DNA of 14,938 nucleotides from an uncultured Porphyromonas sp. (GTDB lineage: Bacteria > Bacteroidota > Bacteroidia > Bacteroidales > Porphyromonadaceae): contig URDQ01000051.1 of assembly GCA_900546675.1 (NCBI GenBank), positions 1-14,938 on the forward strand, given 5' to 3'. Both the position numbers and the translations under genes were made by a program. Shown piece by piece: positions 1-6,564 of this stretch. Position 1 is the first letter of the stretch; each line of letters begins with the position of its first letter. The notes beneath the pieces were generated by a model, which had not been told where the DNA came from, did not search any database, and saw only the letters and a list, made by a program, of their open reading frames with translations.

Positions 1-80
1 TCTGACTTCCTCCTTCTGTTGCGGAGAGACTTTTGACACAGCTCCCTACGGTGGGCTAGACGTGGGGCTTTGATGAGGAC

Positions 81-115
81 GGACGCACGAGTCGTCGAGT
101 CCCTACAAAGGGTTA
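81..115. repeat. Degenerate copy of the phage intergenic palindrome element
   Basis: This stretch contains GGACGCACGAG, then CGAGTCCCTAC and AAAGGGTTA. It resembles the inverted-orientation element at 7163-7197, where the palindrome is followed by CCCTACAGAGGGTTA. The palindrome arms are more diverged here. As at the other sites, it lies beside a heptad array (121-155). It is probably an eroded member of the same family. Confidence 0.5.
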
Positions 116-120
116 CTCGT

Positions 121-155
121 CTCTAATCTCTAACTTCTAATCTCTAATTTCTAAT
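121..155. repeat. Heptad array, five 7-base units (YTCTAAY orientation)
   Basis: Five consecutive 7-base units read CTCTAAT, CTCTAAC, TTCTAAT, CTCTAAT, TTCTAAT, exactly 35 bases. On the opposite strand they read RTTAGAR. The array lies upstream of the scaffold-like gene and just after a degenerate palindrome copy. The same unit recurs at 2818-2922 and 8034-8075. Function is unknown. Confidence 0.85.
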
Positions 156-195
156 GATTTGGGATATTGTGGGGTGTATAAGGGGGTGTGTGCTG

Positions 196-203
196 TATCT
201 TTG
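196..203 (+). promoter_or_regulatory. Probable promoter -7 box for the late structural block
   Basis: TATCTTTG matches the Bacteroidota -7 consensus TAnnTTTG exactly and lies 31 bases before the ATG of the first structural gene in the window. No good TTTG -33 box is visible at normal spacing, so the assignment rests on the -7 box and its position. It could drive the downstream morphogenesis genes as one transcript. Confidence 0.5.
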
Positions 204-234
204 ATTTTGTAAAGTAGAATGAATGTAGAAGCGT

Positions 235-1089
235 ATGGCTACAGAAAGAGATTATGATGAGCAGGCAGTGGCTATGGTTGACAGTCCTGCTGGTGTGGAG
301 GGTGTAGCAGGTGGGGCAGATGTGGAGGGTGCCTCTATGGGTGGTGCGTCTCCCCGTAGTAAGCGTGAGGAGTATATGGATCGCATACGGTCGTACTACC
401 CTGACGTGGATTATGATGATGAGGATGCCCGCTATGGTGCTTATCTGGATTATGATGATGAGCTACGTGGTAAGTATGATCGTCTAGCCGAGAGTGATGA
501 GAAGCTCAAGGAGATGTTTAGCCGCGATCCGCGCTTTGTGGATGTGATGTATGATATGGCTAACGGCGAGGAGCCTAGTGTGGCTTTTGCTAAGAACTAC
601 TATGACTTGATGCAGGAGGATATGCGTGATCCTGAAGTTGCTAAGCGTGTAGCCGAGGTGAATCAGAAGCGTATCGAGGAGACGGCAGAGCGTGAACGTC
701 AGGAGCGTGAGGATAGTGAGCGTCGTGAGCGTAATCTGGAGGAGAGTGGGGAGGTGATCAGTAGCTTTGCGGAGGAGCATAAGCTGGGCGATGATGAGAT
801 GGGAGACTTGGTGGATCTCTTCGTGCGTATAGCTGATGAGGGTATAACGGGTTTGGTTCGTAAGGAGACGCTGGAGCTGTTGTGGAAGGGTATGCAGTAC
901 ACACAAGATGTGGCTACGGCTGAGACTCGTGGTCTTGTAGATGGTCGCAATGAGCGTATCGAGCTGGAGCGTAAGCGTACGGAGGGTGATGGTCTGCCAC
1001 ACCCCACGGGTGGCAATATGGAGTCAGCTGTAGATGATGTGGAAGATGTGCGTCCACTACGCAGACCGAGTATGTATGATATGAAGTAG
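235..1089 (+). CDS. Probable phage capsid scaffolding protein
   Basis: This 284-residue protein is strongly charged and has no membrane segment. Residues 1-50 are low-complexity and Gly/Ala-rich. Residues 50-80 are very acidic, with repeated Asp-Tyr-Asp clusters. About residues 130-175 form an Arg/Glu-rich helical stretch with likely coiled-coil character, and the C-terminus ends in a small basic patch (LRRPSMYDMK). A helical, acidic protein directly upstream of the capsid gene, with a basic C-terminal tail, is the usual picture of a scaffolding protein that shapes the procapsid and then leaves. The capsid gene starts 28 bases downstream. Assignment rests on composition and gene order; no scaffold family signature was recognised. 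It could instead be another head-assembly factor. Confidence 0.6.
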   Translation: MATERDYDEQAVAMVDSPAGVEGVAGGADVEGASMGGASPRSKREEYMDRIRSYYPDVDYDDEDARYGAYLDYDDELRGKYDRLAESDEKLKEMFSRDPRFVDVMYDMANGEEPSVAFAKNYYDLMQEDMRDPEVAKRVAEVNQKRIEETAERERQEREDSERRERNLEESGEVISSFAEEHKLGDDEMGDLVDLFVRIADEGITGLVRKETLELLWKGMQYTQDVATAETRGLVDGRNERIELERKRTEGDGLPHPTGGNMESAVDDVEDVRPLRRPSMYDMK

Positions 1090-1117
1090 TATAATAACAA
1101 AAGAGATAGGATAAGTT

Positions 1118-2416
1118 ATGGCAAAGGATTATGCAGAGGTAGATGCTAAGCATGGCACTAATACGGTAGCTGGTGTAACAGATGCAGCAGCTATAGGCGT
1201 AGGAGATATAGAGACTGTACAGCAGGCTCGTGCTGTGTCTCCTGACCTGGTAGTTAATGATGTGGATCGTGTGCTGGTTAAGATACGTCCACAGAGTAAC
1301 CCGCTGACGGCTATTGCGCTACGTGCTCAGTCTAGTACGACTAAGACTCAGGCGTTTAAGTATTATGAGCAGGATACGCTGCCTATAGAGACTTCGGTCA
1401 AGACGGCAATCTCGGCTGGGACTGAGGTAGCAGAGCTGGAGTGTCGAGATAATAAGATCTTCTCTAAGTATGAGACGCTGATCTTCCCCGATATAAAGGG
1501 TTATGATGAGCTTGGTAAGGAGACTCCTCATGCTCCTCTTATGGCGTACGTCATCGAGGCTAACGGGGGTAAGGTCAAGATCACGGCTGTGAATGGTACG
1601 GTAGATGCTGGTGGCAGTGTGAAGTTCCCTGCGGTACCTGCGGATAGTAAGGTGATCCGAGCAGGTCGGGCGCACAATGAGACTGATATACAGACGTCTC
1701 CGTATGCTGTGTATCCACGTCCTAAGGAGCAGAACACACAGAAGTTTAAGGCTCAGGTTGAGGAGTCCACGGCAATGAAGATCGCTAATAAGGAGGTTAA
1801 CTTCACGATGAGCGATATGGAGGAGGACGCTCTGTTTGATATGATGCGAGGTATGAGCGTGAGCTTTTACGTGGGTAGTAAGCGTCTTATCTATGATGAG
1901 AATAAGAAGGAGGTCTACACGACTGGAGGTATCTGGCCACAGGCTGGTAAGGATGTGATCGTGGGTAGTGCTACGAGTGATAAGATTACGGCCGAGGACT
2001 TTGTGAATCTGTTTAAGGAGGCGTTTGTCGGGTCTAATGGTTCGAAGCGTAAGACGATGTTTTGCGGTAGCGAGTTTATGAGTGACCTGTCTCTCTTACA
2101 GCTGGGTAATGAGGTTAATGTGACTCCGTCTACGAGGTTTGACTTAACGTTTCAGACTATGTCGACGAACTTTGGATCGTTTGATGTGATCTATGATGAG
2201 TCGCTGGATGTGATCGGCAAGAGTAAGTGTGCGTTTGTTGTCGATGAGGACTTCCTGCGTCGTAAGGACTTTGCGGGTGTTTCCGAGAGTCAGAATCTGG
2301 ACTTACGCTCTAGTGGTCAGCGTGATGTGGATGCTAAGGTTCTGACGCGCTGTACGGCTCTGTATCTACAGAACCCGAATGCGCATATGCGTGTGATCCC
2401 GTTTTCGATGAAGTGA
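1118..2416 (+). CDS. Probable phage major capsid protein
   Basis: A 432-residue soluble protein, the largest in the structural block together with the fibre, at the position expected for the major capsid gene after a scaffold. The N-terminal 60 residues are probably a flexible arm. The body alternates beta-type and helical segments, including a stretch near residues 205-245 (KAQVEESTAMKIANKEVNF followed by MSDMEEDALFDMMRG). The region near residues 290-375 has features I associate with phage coat proteins: helical FVNLFKEAFVGSNGSKRK, then FDVIYDESLDVIG and AFVVDEDFLRRKDF. An HK97-type fold is inferred, not shown. The ATG follows AGGATAA by a few bases. Codons are rich in G and T (GAT, GTG, CGT), as in its neighbours. 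Confidence 0.72.
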   Translation: MAKDYAEVDAKHGTNTVAGVTDAAAIGVGDIETVQQARAVSPDLVVNDVDRVLVKIRPQSNPLTAIALRAQSSTTKTQAFKYYEQDTLPIETSVKTAISAGTEVAELECRDNKIFSKYETLIFPDIKGYDELGKETPHAPLMAYVIEANGGKVKITAVNGTVDAGGSVKFPAVPADSKVIRAGRAHNETDIQTSPYAVYPRPKEQNTQKFKAQVEESTAMKIANKEVNFTMSDMEEDALFDMMRGMSVSFYVGSKRLIYDENKKEVYTTGGIWPQAGKDVIVGSATSDKITAEDFVNLFKEAFVGSNGSKRKTMFCGSEFMSDLSLLQLGNEVNVTPSTRFDLTFQTMSTNFGSFDVIYDESLDVIGKSKCAFVVDEDFLRRKDFAGVSESQNLDLRSSGQRDVDAKVLTRCTALYLQNPNAHMRVIPFSMK

Positions 2417-2417
2417 T

Positions 2418-2822
2418 ATGATGGTACGAGTAGTGTATCAAGCGCACAATCGCCTTAACTTGCCACTCTATCGTGGTGGCGAGTTATGGCGTCGTGTGAC
2501 GTTTGCGGAGGACGGCTGTCGGTATAGTACGAGTGATGGTGGTGAGGTGGAGCTGCTTGATGAGATGCTGTCCGATGGGTGTCGTCTATTCTGGCGTGTT
2601 ACTGAGCGCTGTGCTGAGGAGCCGAGTGCTGAGCCTGAGGAAGAGGCTTCAGATGGTGGAAAGGTGGTGAAGGGGGTGAGTACGCTGAAGGGTGTGCGGG
2701 ACTATCTGAATCGTGAGTGCGGTGTAGTTTATGCGCGTATGAATAATCGTCAGGAGGTGCTGCGCCTTGTGGAGGAGTATGGTTTGGCGTTTCCTGATTG
2801 GGAGGGGGGAGAGAGAGATTAG
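2418..2822 (+). CDS. Small acidic phage protein, possibly head-associated
   Basis: A 134-residue protein that starts one base after the capsid stop codon; ATG at 2418 and ATG at 2421 are both possible. The N-terminal half (about residues 1-65) looks like a compact beta domain. Residues 65-85 are an acidic Glu/Ala/Pro linker. The C-terminal part (about 87-130, STLKGVRDYLNRECG to LVEEYGLAFPDW) resembles a small helix-extended-helix module, in which a residue string like a HeH/SAP domain precedes the end, but the match is weak. Tight linkage to the capsid gene suggests a head decoration, connector or completion role. The stop codon TAG lies inside the first heptad of the following repeat array. 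Confidence 0.45.
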   Translation: MMVRVVYQAHNRLNLPLYRGGELWRRVTFAEDGCRYSTSDGGEVELLDEMLSDGCRLFWRVTERCAEEPSAEPEEEASDGGKVVKGVSTLKGVRDYLNRECGVVYARMNNRQEVLRLVEEYGLAFPDWEGGERD

Positions 2823-2852
2823 AAATTAGAGGTTAGAGGTTAGAGATTAGAG
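2818..2852. repeat. Heptad array, five RTTAGAR units
   Basis: Five units in a row: ATTAGAA, ATTAGAG, GTTAGAG, GTTAGAG, ATTAGAG, 35 bases. The first unit contains the stop codon of the preceding gene. This is the left arm of an inverted arrangement with 2881-2922. Confidence 0.9.
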
Positions 2853-2855
2853 AGA

Positions 2856-2882
2856 ATCGGAGTGATCGGAGTGATCGGAGGT
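2856..2882. repeat. Three 9-base tandem units between the heptad arms
   Basis: ATCGGAGTG occurs twice in tandem and is followed by ATCGGAGGT, which runs into the right-hand heptad array. It occupies the centre of the inverted heptad structure and would be the loop if the arms paired. Confidence 0.8.
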
Positions 2883-2922
2883 CTAACCTCTAACTTCTAA
2901 CTTCTAATCTCTAACTTCTATT
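2881..2922. repeat. Heptad array in inverted orientation, five to six units
   Basis: Units GTCTAAC, CTCTAAC, TTCTAAC, TTCTAAT, CTCTAAC and a partial TTCTATT. These are the complement of the units at 2818-2852, so the two arrays can pair into a long imperfect hairpin. The array ends at the putative start codon of the next gene. Confidence 0.85.
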
Positions 2923-3806
2923 TGCGGATTTATTGGTTTTCTGTTTTAGTGTTTCTGTTAGGTTCGGTTGTTTCAGAGGTTGAGACTCGTCTGAATGAGT
3001 ACGATTGGGGCAGTGAGGCTACTGTGGACGGTGGTCGTCTGCTCTATGACGGGACTCATTTGGACGAGTACATCTGGCGTGTTTTGCCTGATGCTATACG
3101 GTTGGTGCAGCGTGCGGGCGGTGAACCTAGTCGTATGGGGCCGAAGGACTTTAAGGTTGTGGACGGGGATAAGGTGGGTGATGGTGTGTGGGATATGGAG
3201 GGGGGTGATGGTCGTCCGCTGGTTATCGTGCGTAGTGTGGATATCGATAAGGGTGGTGTTGGGAGTGTCTTGGTGGAGCTACCTGCCGATTGCTTGCGTT
3301 TTGTGGCTGTTAAGCTGGTGGGTTGGGGTAAGGAGGTTCGTGAGCTGAGCGAGCCTGAAGGTGTCGCTTGGCAGATGCAGTTTAATCCGTATGTGGGTGG
3401 TAGTCGTCACGAGCCTCTTGTGGCTGAGGTGTATAGTCCTCGCGGTGTGCGAGCGCTGGACTGTCGTCCTAGTTATGTATCCCAGTTGGACAAGCGTTAT
3501 CCGTTGTTGGGTGGGCGGTATAATTTGTCGGGAGATGGGTCGGGCGAGTTGTCTTATTTGGTTGTTGTGCGAGAGCCTGGTGTTTTAGGTGCTGATGGAG
3601 CGGTGCCTGACGGGTTGAATTCTTTGGGGAGTCATCGAGGCGATGATCTTCGTGTGGATATGGCTGATTGGTTGCGTCCTGCTGTGGTGTGGATGTGTGC
3701 TAGTCTGGTGAGTACGATCTTTGAGCGAGGGGCTTTGGCGGATCGTTTGGCTAGTATTGCTTGGGGGTTGGCAAGGCGAGATGTAGGTATAAAGGAAGAA
3801 GCGTGA
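2922..3806 (+). CDS. Unrecognised phage structural candidate; start uncertain, no ATG
   Basis: Up to 294 residues. The frame has no ATG near its beginning: possible starts are TTG at 2922 or GTG at 2949. The first 20 residues from the TTG are hydrophobic and may not be translated; the first convincing protein-like sequence is VETRLNEYDWGSEA. Near residues 40-65 comes LLYDGTHLDEYIWRVLPDAIRLVQ, a pattern I associate loosely with conserved structural proteins of Bacteroidales phages, but I cannot name a family. The rest is mixed beta/alpha and soluble. Position after the capsid genes suggests a connector, tail or spike-base component. Its TGA stop overlaps the next ATG by one base, which implies translational coupling. 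Confidence 0.5.
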   Translation: MRIYWFSVLVFLLGSVVSEVETRLNEYDWGSEATVDGGRLLYDGTHLDEYIWRVLPDAIRLVQRAGGEPSRMGPKDFKVVDGDKVGDGVWDMEGGDGRPLVIVRSVDIDKGGVGSVLVELPADCLRFVAVKLVGWGKEVRELSEPEGVAWQMQFNPYVGGSRHEPLVAEVYSPRGVRALDCRPSYVSQLDKRYPLLGGRYNLSGDGSGELSYLVVVREPGVLGADGAVPDGLNSLGSHRGDDLRVDMADWLRPAVVWMCASLVSTIFERGALADRLASIAWGLARRDVGIKEEA

Positions 3807-4582
3807 TGTCAGAGTTGAGAGGTATAAGAGACTTTAGCGATAGTCGCTTGTCTCGTGGACGTGTGGTGCTGAGTGATGCGGAGGGTGATATTCGCTTGGT
3901 GTATCGTGATGGAGCGCTTTATCTGCACGATAAGGAGCCTGTGAAGGCCTATGTGGAGCGTGAGGTGCTACCTCGTGTGGAGGGTCTTAGAGACTTTGTG
4001 GAGGAGGATCATAATAAGCTTGAGAGTCTAGCGGCAGATCATGAGCGTGATGTCAGGGAGCTGACTGACTTGATTCATAAAGGAGAAGGTGGTCTTAAGG
4101 AGCTGGAGCTGTCGATGCCGTTGGATAAAATCGTCGATGGTCGCTTGCTGCGGTATACGGGTCGTCACGGGGATTATGAGGCTGGTGATGTGGTCAAGGG
4201 CTTTGAGGGTGTTACGTATGATATTACGCTGGGCGATGTGCTTAGGTCGTCGCTGTTGTGTCTAGATGTGGTGGAGGGTATAGCTGGGGGCGGTGTGGCG
4301 CGTATGAAGGCTGAGCTTGTGTCGGGTGATGGCTTGGAGCGACGTTACTTGACCTTGTCAGGCTATAAGCCTGCGTTGCAGTGGGAGCGTATCAGTCCAG
4401 GTGGTAAGGATAGGAATGGGGAGAAGGATAGTGCGTGGTGTGAGGAGTGGCGTGGCAAGCTCTATGCGGAGTATACGCCTGCGACGCTGTATGACGGTAC
4501 GGAGTTTAGGTGCCGTATGCGTAAGTATGATGCGCTGCTGGTGTATGTGAGTGCTAAGCTGCGTGGTGGTATAGAGATTTAA
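3806..4582 (+). CDS. Unrecognised phage structural candidate with central coiled coil
   Basis: A 258-residue protein starting at the ATG in TGATG, where the last base of the previous stop is shared; AAGGAAGAAG lies just upstream as a plausible ribosome site. An in-frame extension to 3761 would overlap the previous gene and is not preferred. The N-terminal 50 residues look beta-rich (VVLSDAEGDIRLVYRDGALY). About residues 50-100 are charged and helical and probably form a coiled coil. The C-terminal half is a globular domain ending in CRMRKYDALLVYVSAKLRGG. Position between a head/connector candidate and a fibre suggests a tail or fibre-attachment role. No family was recognised. Confidence 0.5.
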   Translation: MSELRGIRDFSDSRLSRGRVVLSDAEGDIRLVYRDGALYLHDKEPVKAYVEREVLPRVEGLRDFVEEDHNKLESLAADHERDVRELTDLIHKGEGGLKELELSMPLDKIVDGRLLRYTGRHGDYEAGDVVKGFEGVTYDITLGDVLRSSLLCLDVVEGIAGGGVARMKAELVSGDGLERRYLTLSGYKPALQWERISPGGKDRNGEKDSAWCEEWRGKLYAEYTPATLYDGTEFRCRMRKYDALLVYVSAKLRGGIEI

Positions 4583-4603
4583 TCAATTAAAAGGAATAGG
4601 TAT

Positions 4604-5902
4604 ATGTCAATGTATTTGGAGTTTCGTAAGCGTGTAGAGGGTCTGTCTACCAGCTCTGTGGGTGTAGCGAGTAGCTTGCCCGGCTTGTCAGAACTGGTTG
4701 AAGGATTGATCTTGGATAAGGACAAGTCGACTGTAGGTCAAGACTTTGGCGCTCTGACACAAAAGCTACAAGATGGTCGCTACACGGAGGCTAACTGGAC
4801 TGAGTCAGAGGAGTGGAAGCGTATCAAGGCAGCCGTGGAGGCTGGTCGTGTGTACCGTCAGGGACGAGATGCTCAGCTTACGGAGGTGGACAAGAGTGCT
4901 AAAGATACAGCGACGCTGGCGGGTAATCTGTCGGGACGCTTGACGACTGCTGAGGGTAGTCTGACTACGCTAACTGGTAAGACTGATAAGACGGAGAAGC
5001 TAGCTAATAGCCTTCAGACGGAGGTGACTAATCTGAAGGAAGGCAGTGTCAAGGCGTCGGACTTTGAGAAGTTTAAGTCTGAAGACTTTAAGCAGTTGAC
5101 CAATCGTGTGAATGCTAAGGCCTCTGAGCTGAGTACGCTGACGACGCTGGTCAAGAATGAGCAGTCGACGTGGACAGATACGGGAGTGCCAAGCCCGCTG
5201 TCGGGTGAGTCAGCGTCTGCTATCAAGGCTCGCACGATGCCTTGGGGTAAGGGCGGTGATCCGAGCGTACATATCGGAGATACGTATATCGTGACTGGTA
5301 CGGGCAGTGATCGAGGTAAGATGTATCGCTTCGTGCGTAATAGTAGCAGTCAGTACTACTGGGAGAAGGTAGCGGACAATGATGGTACGCTGGCGCTGGC
5401 TAAGCTGGTCGATGAGACGAATGAGCGAAAGGAGGCTGTGACGAATCTGCAGACGGCTCTGACAGGAGAGTTGAGCAGTGTCCGCAAGGATCTGAAGCAG
5501 GAGAAGACGGATAGAGATAAAGCTATCGCGGCAGCTATTCGTGACTCGGAGAGTAAGGTGACTGGTAGTATCGATAGTAAGATAGATGGTCGTGTGACGA
5601 AGCTGTACACGGTCAATACATTTCAGGTGGGTACACTGATCTCGGGTCGCATATCCTCACCCGCACGTGATAGTAGTGGAGGTGCCGTGATACGACATAC
5701 GGCCGTGGTGCGCACCCTGGCGGGCGCAGATGTGACTGAGTCTAAGAAGAGCGGTCTCGAGTGGAAGGTCAACAAGGGTCGTACGAGTGCGCCTCTAGAG
5801 CGAGTGGTGACGGGGGCGCAGTGCGATATATCTGAGTCTGACTTGGTGAAGGAGGCAGGCGCGCCAGCGTATTATGATATCGAGTTGTATCGCAACTTCT
5901 AG
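4604..5902 (+). CDS. Probable phage tail fibre or spike protein
   Basis: A 432-residue protein with typical fibre organisation. Residues 1-85 form the likely virion-attachment part. Residues 90-185 are a long Ser/Thr/Lys-rich coiled coil (GRLTTAEGSLTTLTGKTDKT). Residues 188-262 form a small aromatic-rich domain with DTYIVTGTGSDRGKMYRFVR and YYWEKVAD, similar in style to small modules that end in a Trp-containing strand in tail proteins and that may bind sugars or pack on the shaft. Residues 262-335 are a second coiled coil. Residues 336-432 are a beta-rich head. This suggests a trimeric shaft contacting the host surface. AAGGAATAGG precedes the ATG. Receptor and enzyme activity are unknown. 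Confidence 0.65.
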   Translation: MSMYLEFRKRVEGLSTSSVGVASSLPGLSELVEGLILDKDKSTVGQDFGALTQKLQDGRYTEANWTESEEWKRIKAAVEAGRVYRQGRDAQLTEVDKSAKDTATLAGNLSGRLTTAEGSLTTLTGKTDKTEKLANSLQTEVTNLKEGSVKASDFEKFKSEDFKQLTNRVNAKASELSTLTTLVKNEQSTWTDTGVPSPLSGESASAIKARTMPWGKGGDPSVHIGDTYIVTGTGSDRGKMYRFVRNSSSQYYWEKVADNDGTLALAKLVDETNERKEAVTNLQTALTGELSSVRKDLKQEKTDRDKAIAAAIRDSESKVTGSIDSKIDGRVTKLYTVNTFQVGTLISGRISSPARDSSGGAVIRHTAVVRTLAGADVTESKKSGLEWKVNKGRTSAPLERVVTGAQCDISESDLVKEAGAPAYYDIELYRNF

Positions 5903-5906
5903 CTAT

Positions 5907-6281
5907 ATGATGCTACAAGATGTATTGCTACCGCTCGTGACAGCTATCATAGGCGCCGTCAGTACCGTATGGGCATACTGGGCGGGTCGTAAGAAGCGTC
6001 ACATAGAGCATGTGAAGGATACGAGTGACGCTATCCGAGAGCTGAATGATACAATCACCATGCAGGCAGACCGCAATGGCGATCTGAATAATAAGGTCAT
6101 GAGCCTGCAGGAGGAGATAGCATCGCTCAAGAGTGCGCTCATGGATACGACTCTGAAGCTTAAGGAGAAGGACGCTAAGCTGGACGAGGTGCTGCGTAAT
6201 CAAGAGACCCTGATGGCTCAGCTCAACTACTATCGTAAGGCGGCTCCGCATATCAAGCCCCCGAGGGGGAGTGGCTGTTAG
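5907..6281 (+). CDS. Small membrane protein with coiled coil, holin or spanin-like
   Basis: The ATG at 5907 (or the next, 5910) lies four bases after the fibre stop and is preferred to the upstream ATG at 5874, which would overlap the fibre gene. The product is 124 residues: a single N-terminal membrane segment (about residues 5-26, LLPLVTAIIGAVSTVWAYWA), a basic cluster (GRKKRH) that should stay in the cytoplasm, then a long coiled coil (about 40-100). One membrane segment plus a charged cytoplasmic domain, in a late block with an endolysin lacking its own signal peptide, suggests a holin-type or lysis accessory protein. A membrane-anchored structural protein is an alternative. The stop TAG lies inside the first TTAGCTG heptad. 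Confidence 0.5.
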   Translation: MMLQDVLLPLVTAIIGAVSTVWAYWAGRKKRHIEHVKDTSDAIRELNDTITMQADRNGDLNNKVMSLQEEIASLKSALMDTTLKLKEKDAKLDEVLRNQETLMAQLNYYRKAAPHIKPPRGSGC

Positions 6282-6319
6282 CTGTTGGCTTTTGGCTGTT
6301 GGCTGTTGGCTTTTGGCTG
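6271..6319. repeat. Heptad array, TTRGCTN family
   Basis: Units GTGGCTG, TTAGCTG, TTGGCTT, TTGGCTG, TTGGCTG, TTGGCTT, TTGGCTG follow each other without gaps; six fit the consensus well (6278-6319). The stop codon of the preceding gene is inside the TTAGCTG unit. The array is the left arm of an inverted arrangement around a palindrome. Confidence 0.9.
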
Positions 6320-6323
6320 ACGT

Positions 6324-6364
6324 CTAACCCTCTGTAGGGACGCTCGGTCCGAGCGTCCGTTGTA
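6324..6364. repeat. Palindrome element, copy 1
   Basis: TAACCCTCTGTAG precedes a 21-base palindrome at 6338-6358 with arms GGACGCTCGG and CCGAGCGTCC around a single T, followed by GTTGTAG. Nearly identical to 7088-7128 and inverted relative to 7163-7197. It resembles REP/BIME-type extragenic repeats in layout, and could also fold as a hairpin in RNA. Confidence 0.9.
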
Positions 6365-6399
6365 GAACCAGCAAGCCCCATAGCCCTCACTAGCCCCAC

Positions 6400-6434
6400 T
6401 AGCCAATGGCTAAAAGCCAAAGGCTAAAGGCTAG
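6400..6434. repeat. Heptad array, mixed-orientation right arm
   Basis: Five units over 35 bases: TAGCCAA, TGGCTAA, AAGCCAA, AGGCTAA, AGGCTAG. Several are complements of the TTGGCT units at 6278-6319, so the two arrays can pair around the palindrome between them. Preceding bases TAGCCCTCACTAGCCCCAC look like degraded units of the same kind. Confidence 0.8.
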
Positions 6435-6437
6435 AAA

Positions 6438-6503
6438 ATAGACACCTGTCTATCATTCAATAGACACCTGTCTATCAATCAAAAGACAGCTGTCTATTTT
6501 CCA
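6438..6503. promoter_or_regulatory. Three near-palindromes at 22-base spacing, probable operator array
   Basis: ATAGACACCTGTCTAT occurs at 6438-6453 and 6460-6475, and AAAGACAGCTGTCTAT at 6482-6497. The repeat period is exactly 22 bases, about two helical turns, so bound dimers would sit on one face of the DNA. The core half site is AGACA/TGTCT. The array lies 62 bases upstream of the HU-like gene and is the only site of this kind in the window. It is probably bound by a dimeric repressor or activator not encoded here, or by the HU-like protein itself; the latter is a guess. Confidence 0.7.
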
Positions 6504-6513
6504 ACCATTCACT

Positions 6514-6540
6514 TAGTGCCACTAGAGGCACTAGTTTTTA
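6514..6540 (+). terminator. Short hairpin followed by a T run, terminator or leader structure
   Basis: TAGTGCC and GGCACTA form a perfect 7-base stem around ACTAGA, followed by GTTTTTA. The layout is that of a rho-independent terminator for rightward transcripts from the late block. As it lies only 24 bases before the HU-like ATG and after the operator-like array, it might instead be an attenuator or a promoter-overlapping element (TAGTTTTT is one base from a -7 consensus). Confidence 0.5.
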
Positions 6541-6564
6541 CTAACAATCAAATCACTAAAAACT

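Noticed and set aside
1..73. Tail end of a gene running in from the left edge
   Set aside because: Open frames end at 36 or 73, but too few codons are visible to tell which, if either, is real; the rest of 1-234 holds repeats and a promoter box.
484..1002. Long open frame on the minus strand opposite the scaffold-like gene (172 codons)
   Set aside because: It lies entirely opposite a well-supported gene, its product is an Leu/Thr/His-rich low-complexity sequence without protein features, and it mirrors the GAT/GAG/CGT-rich codons of the plus strand.
2818..2852. TTAG-rich units as telomere-like repeats
   Set aside because: Arrays are short, internal, of both orientations and variable in sequence; there is no sign of a linear end.
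2995..3588. Alternative-frame reading frames overlapping the 2922-3806 gene
   Set aside because: Their products are Trp/Val/Cys-rich, typical for a shifted reading of G/T-rich DNA; the chosen frame has soluble mixed composition and couples to the next gene by TGATG.
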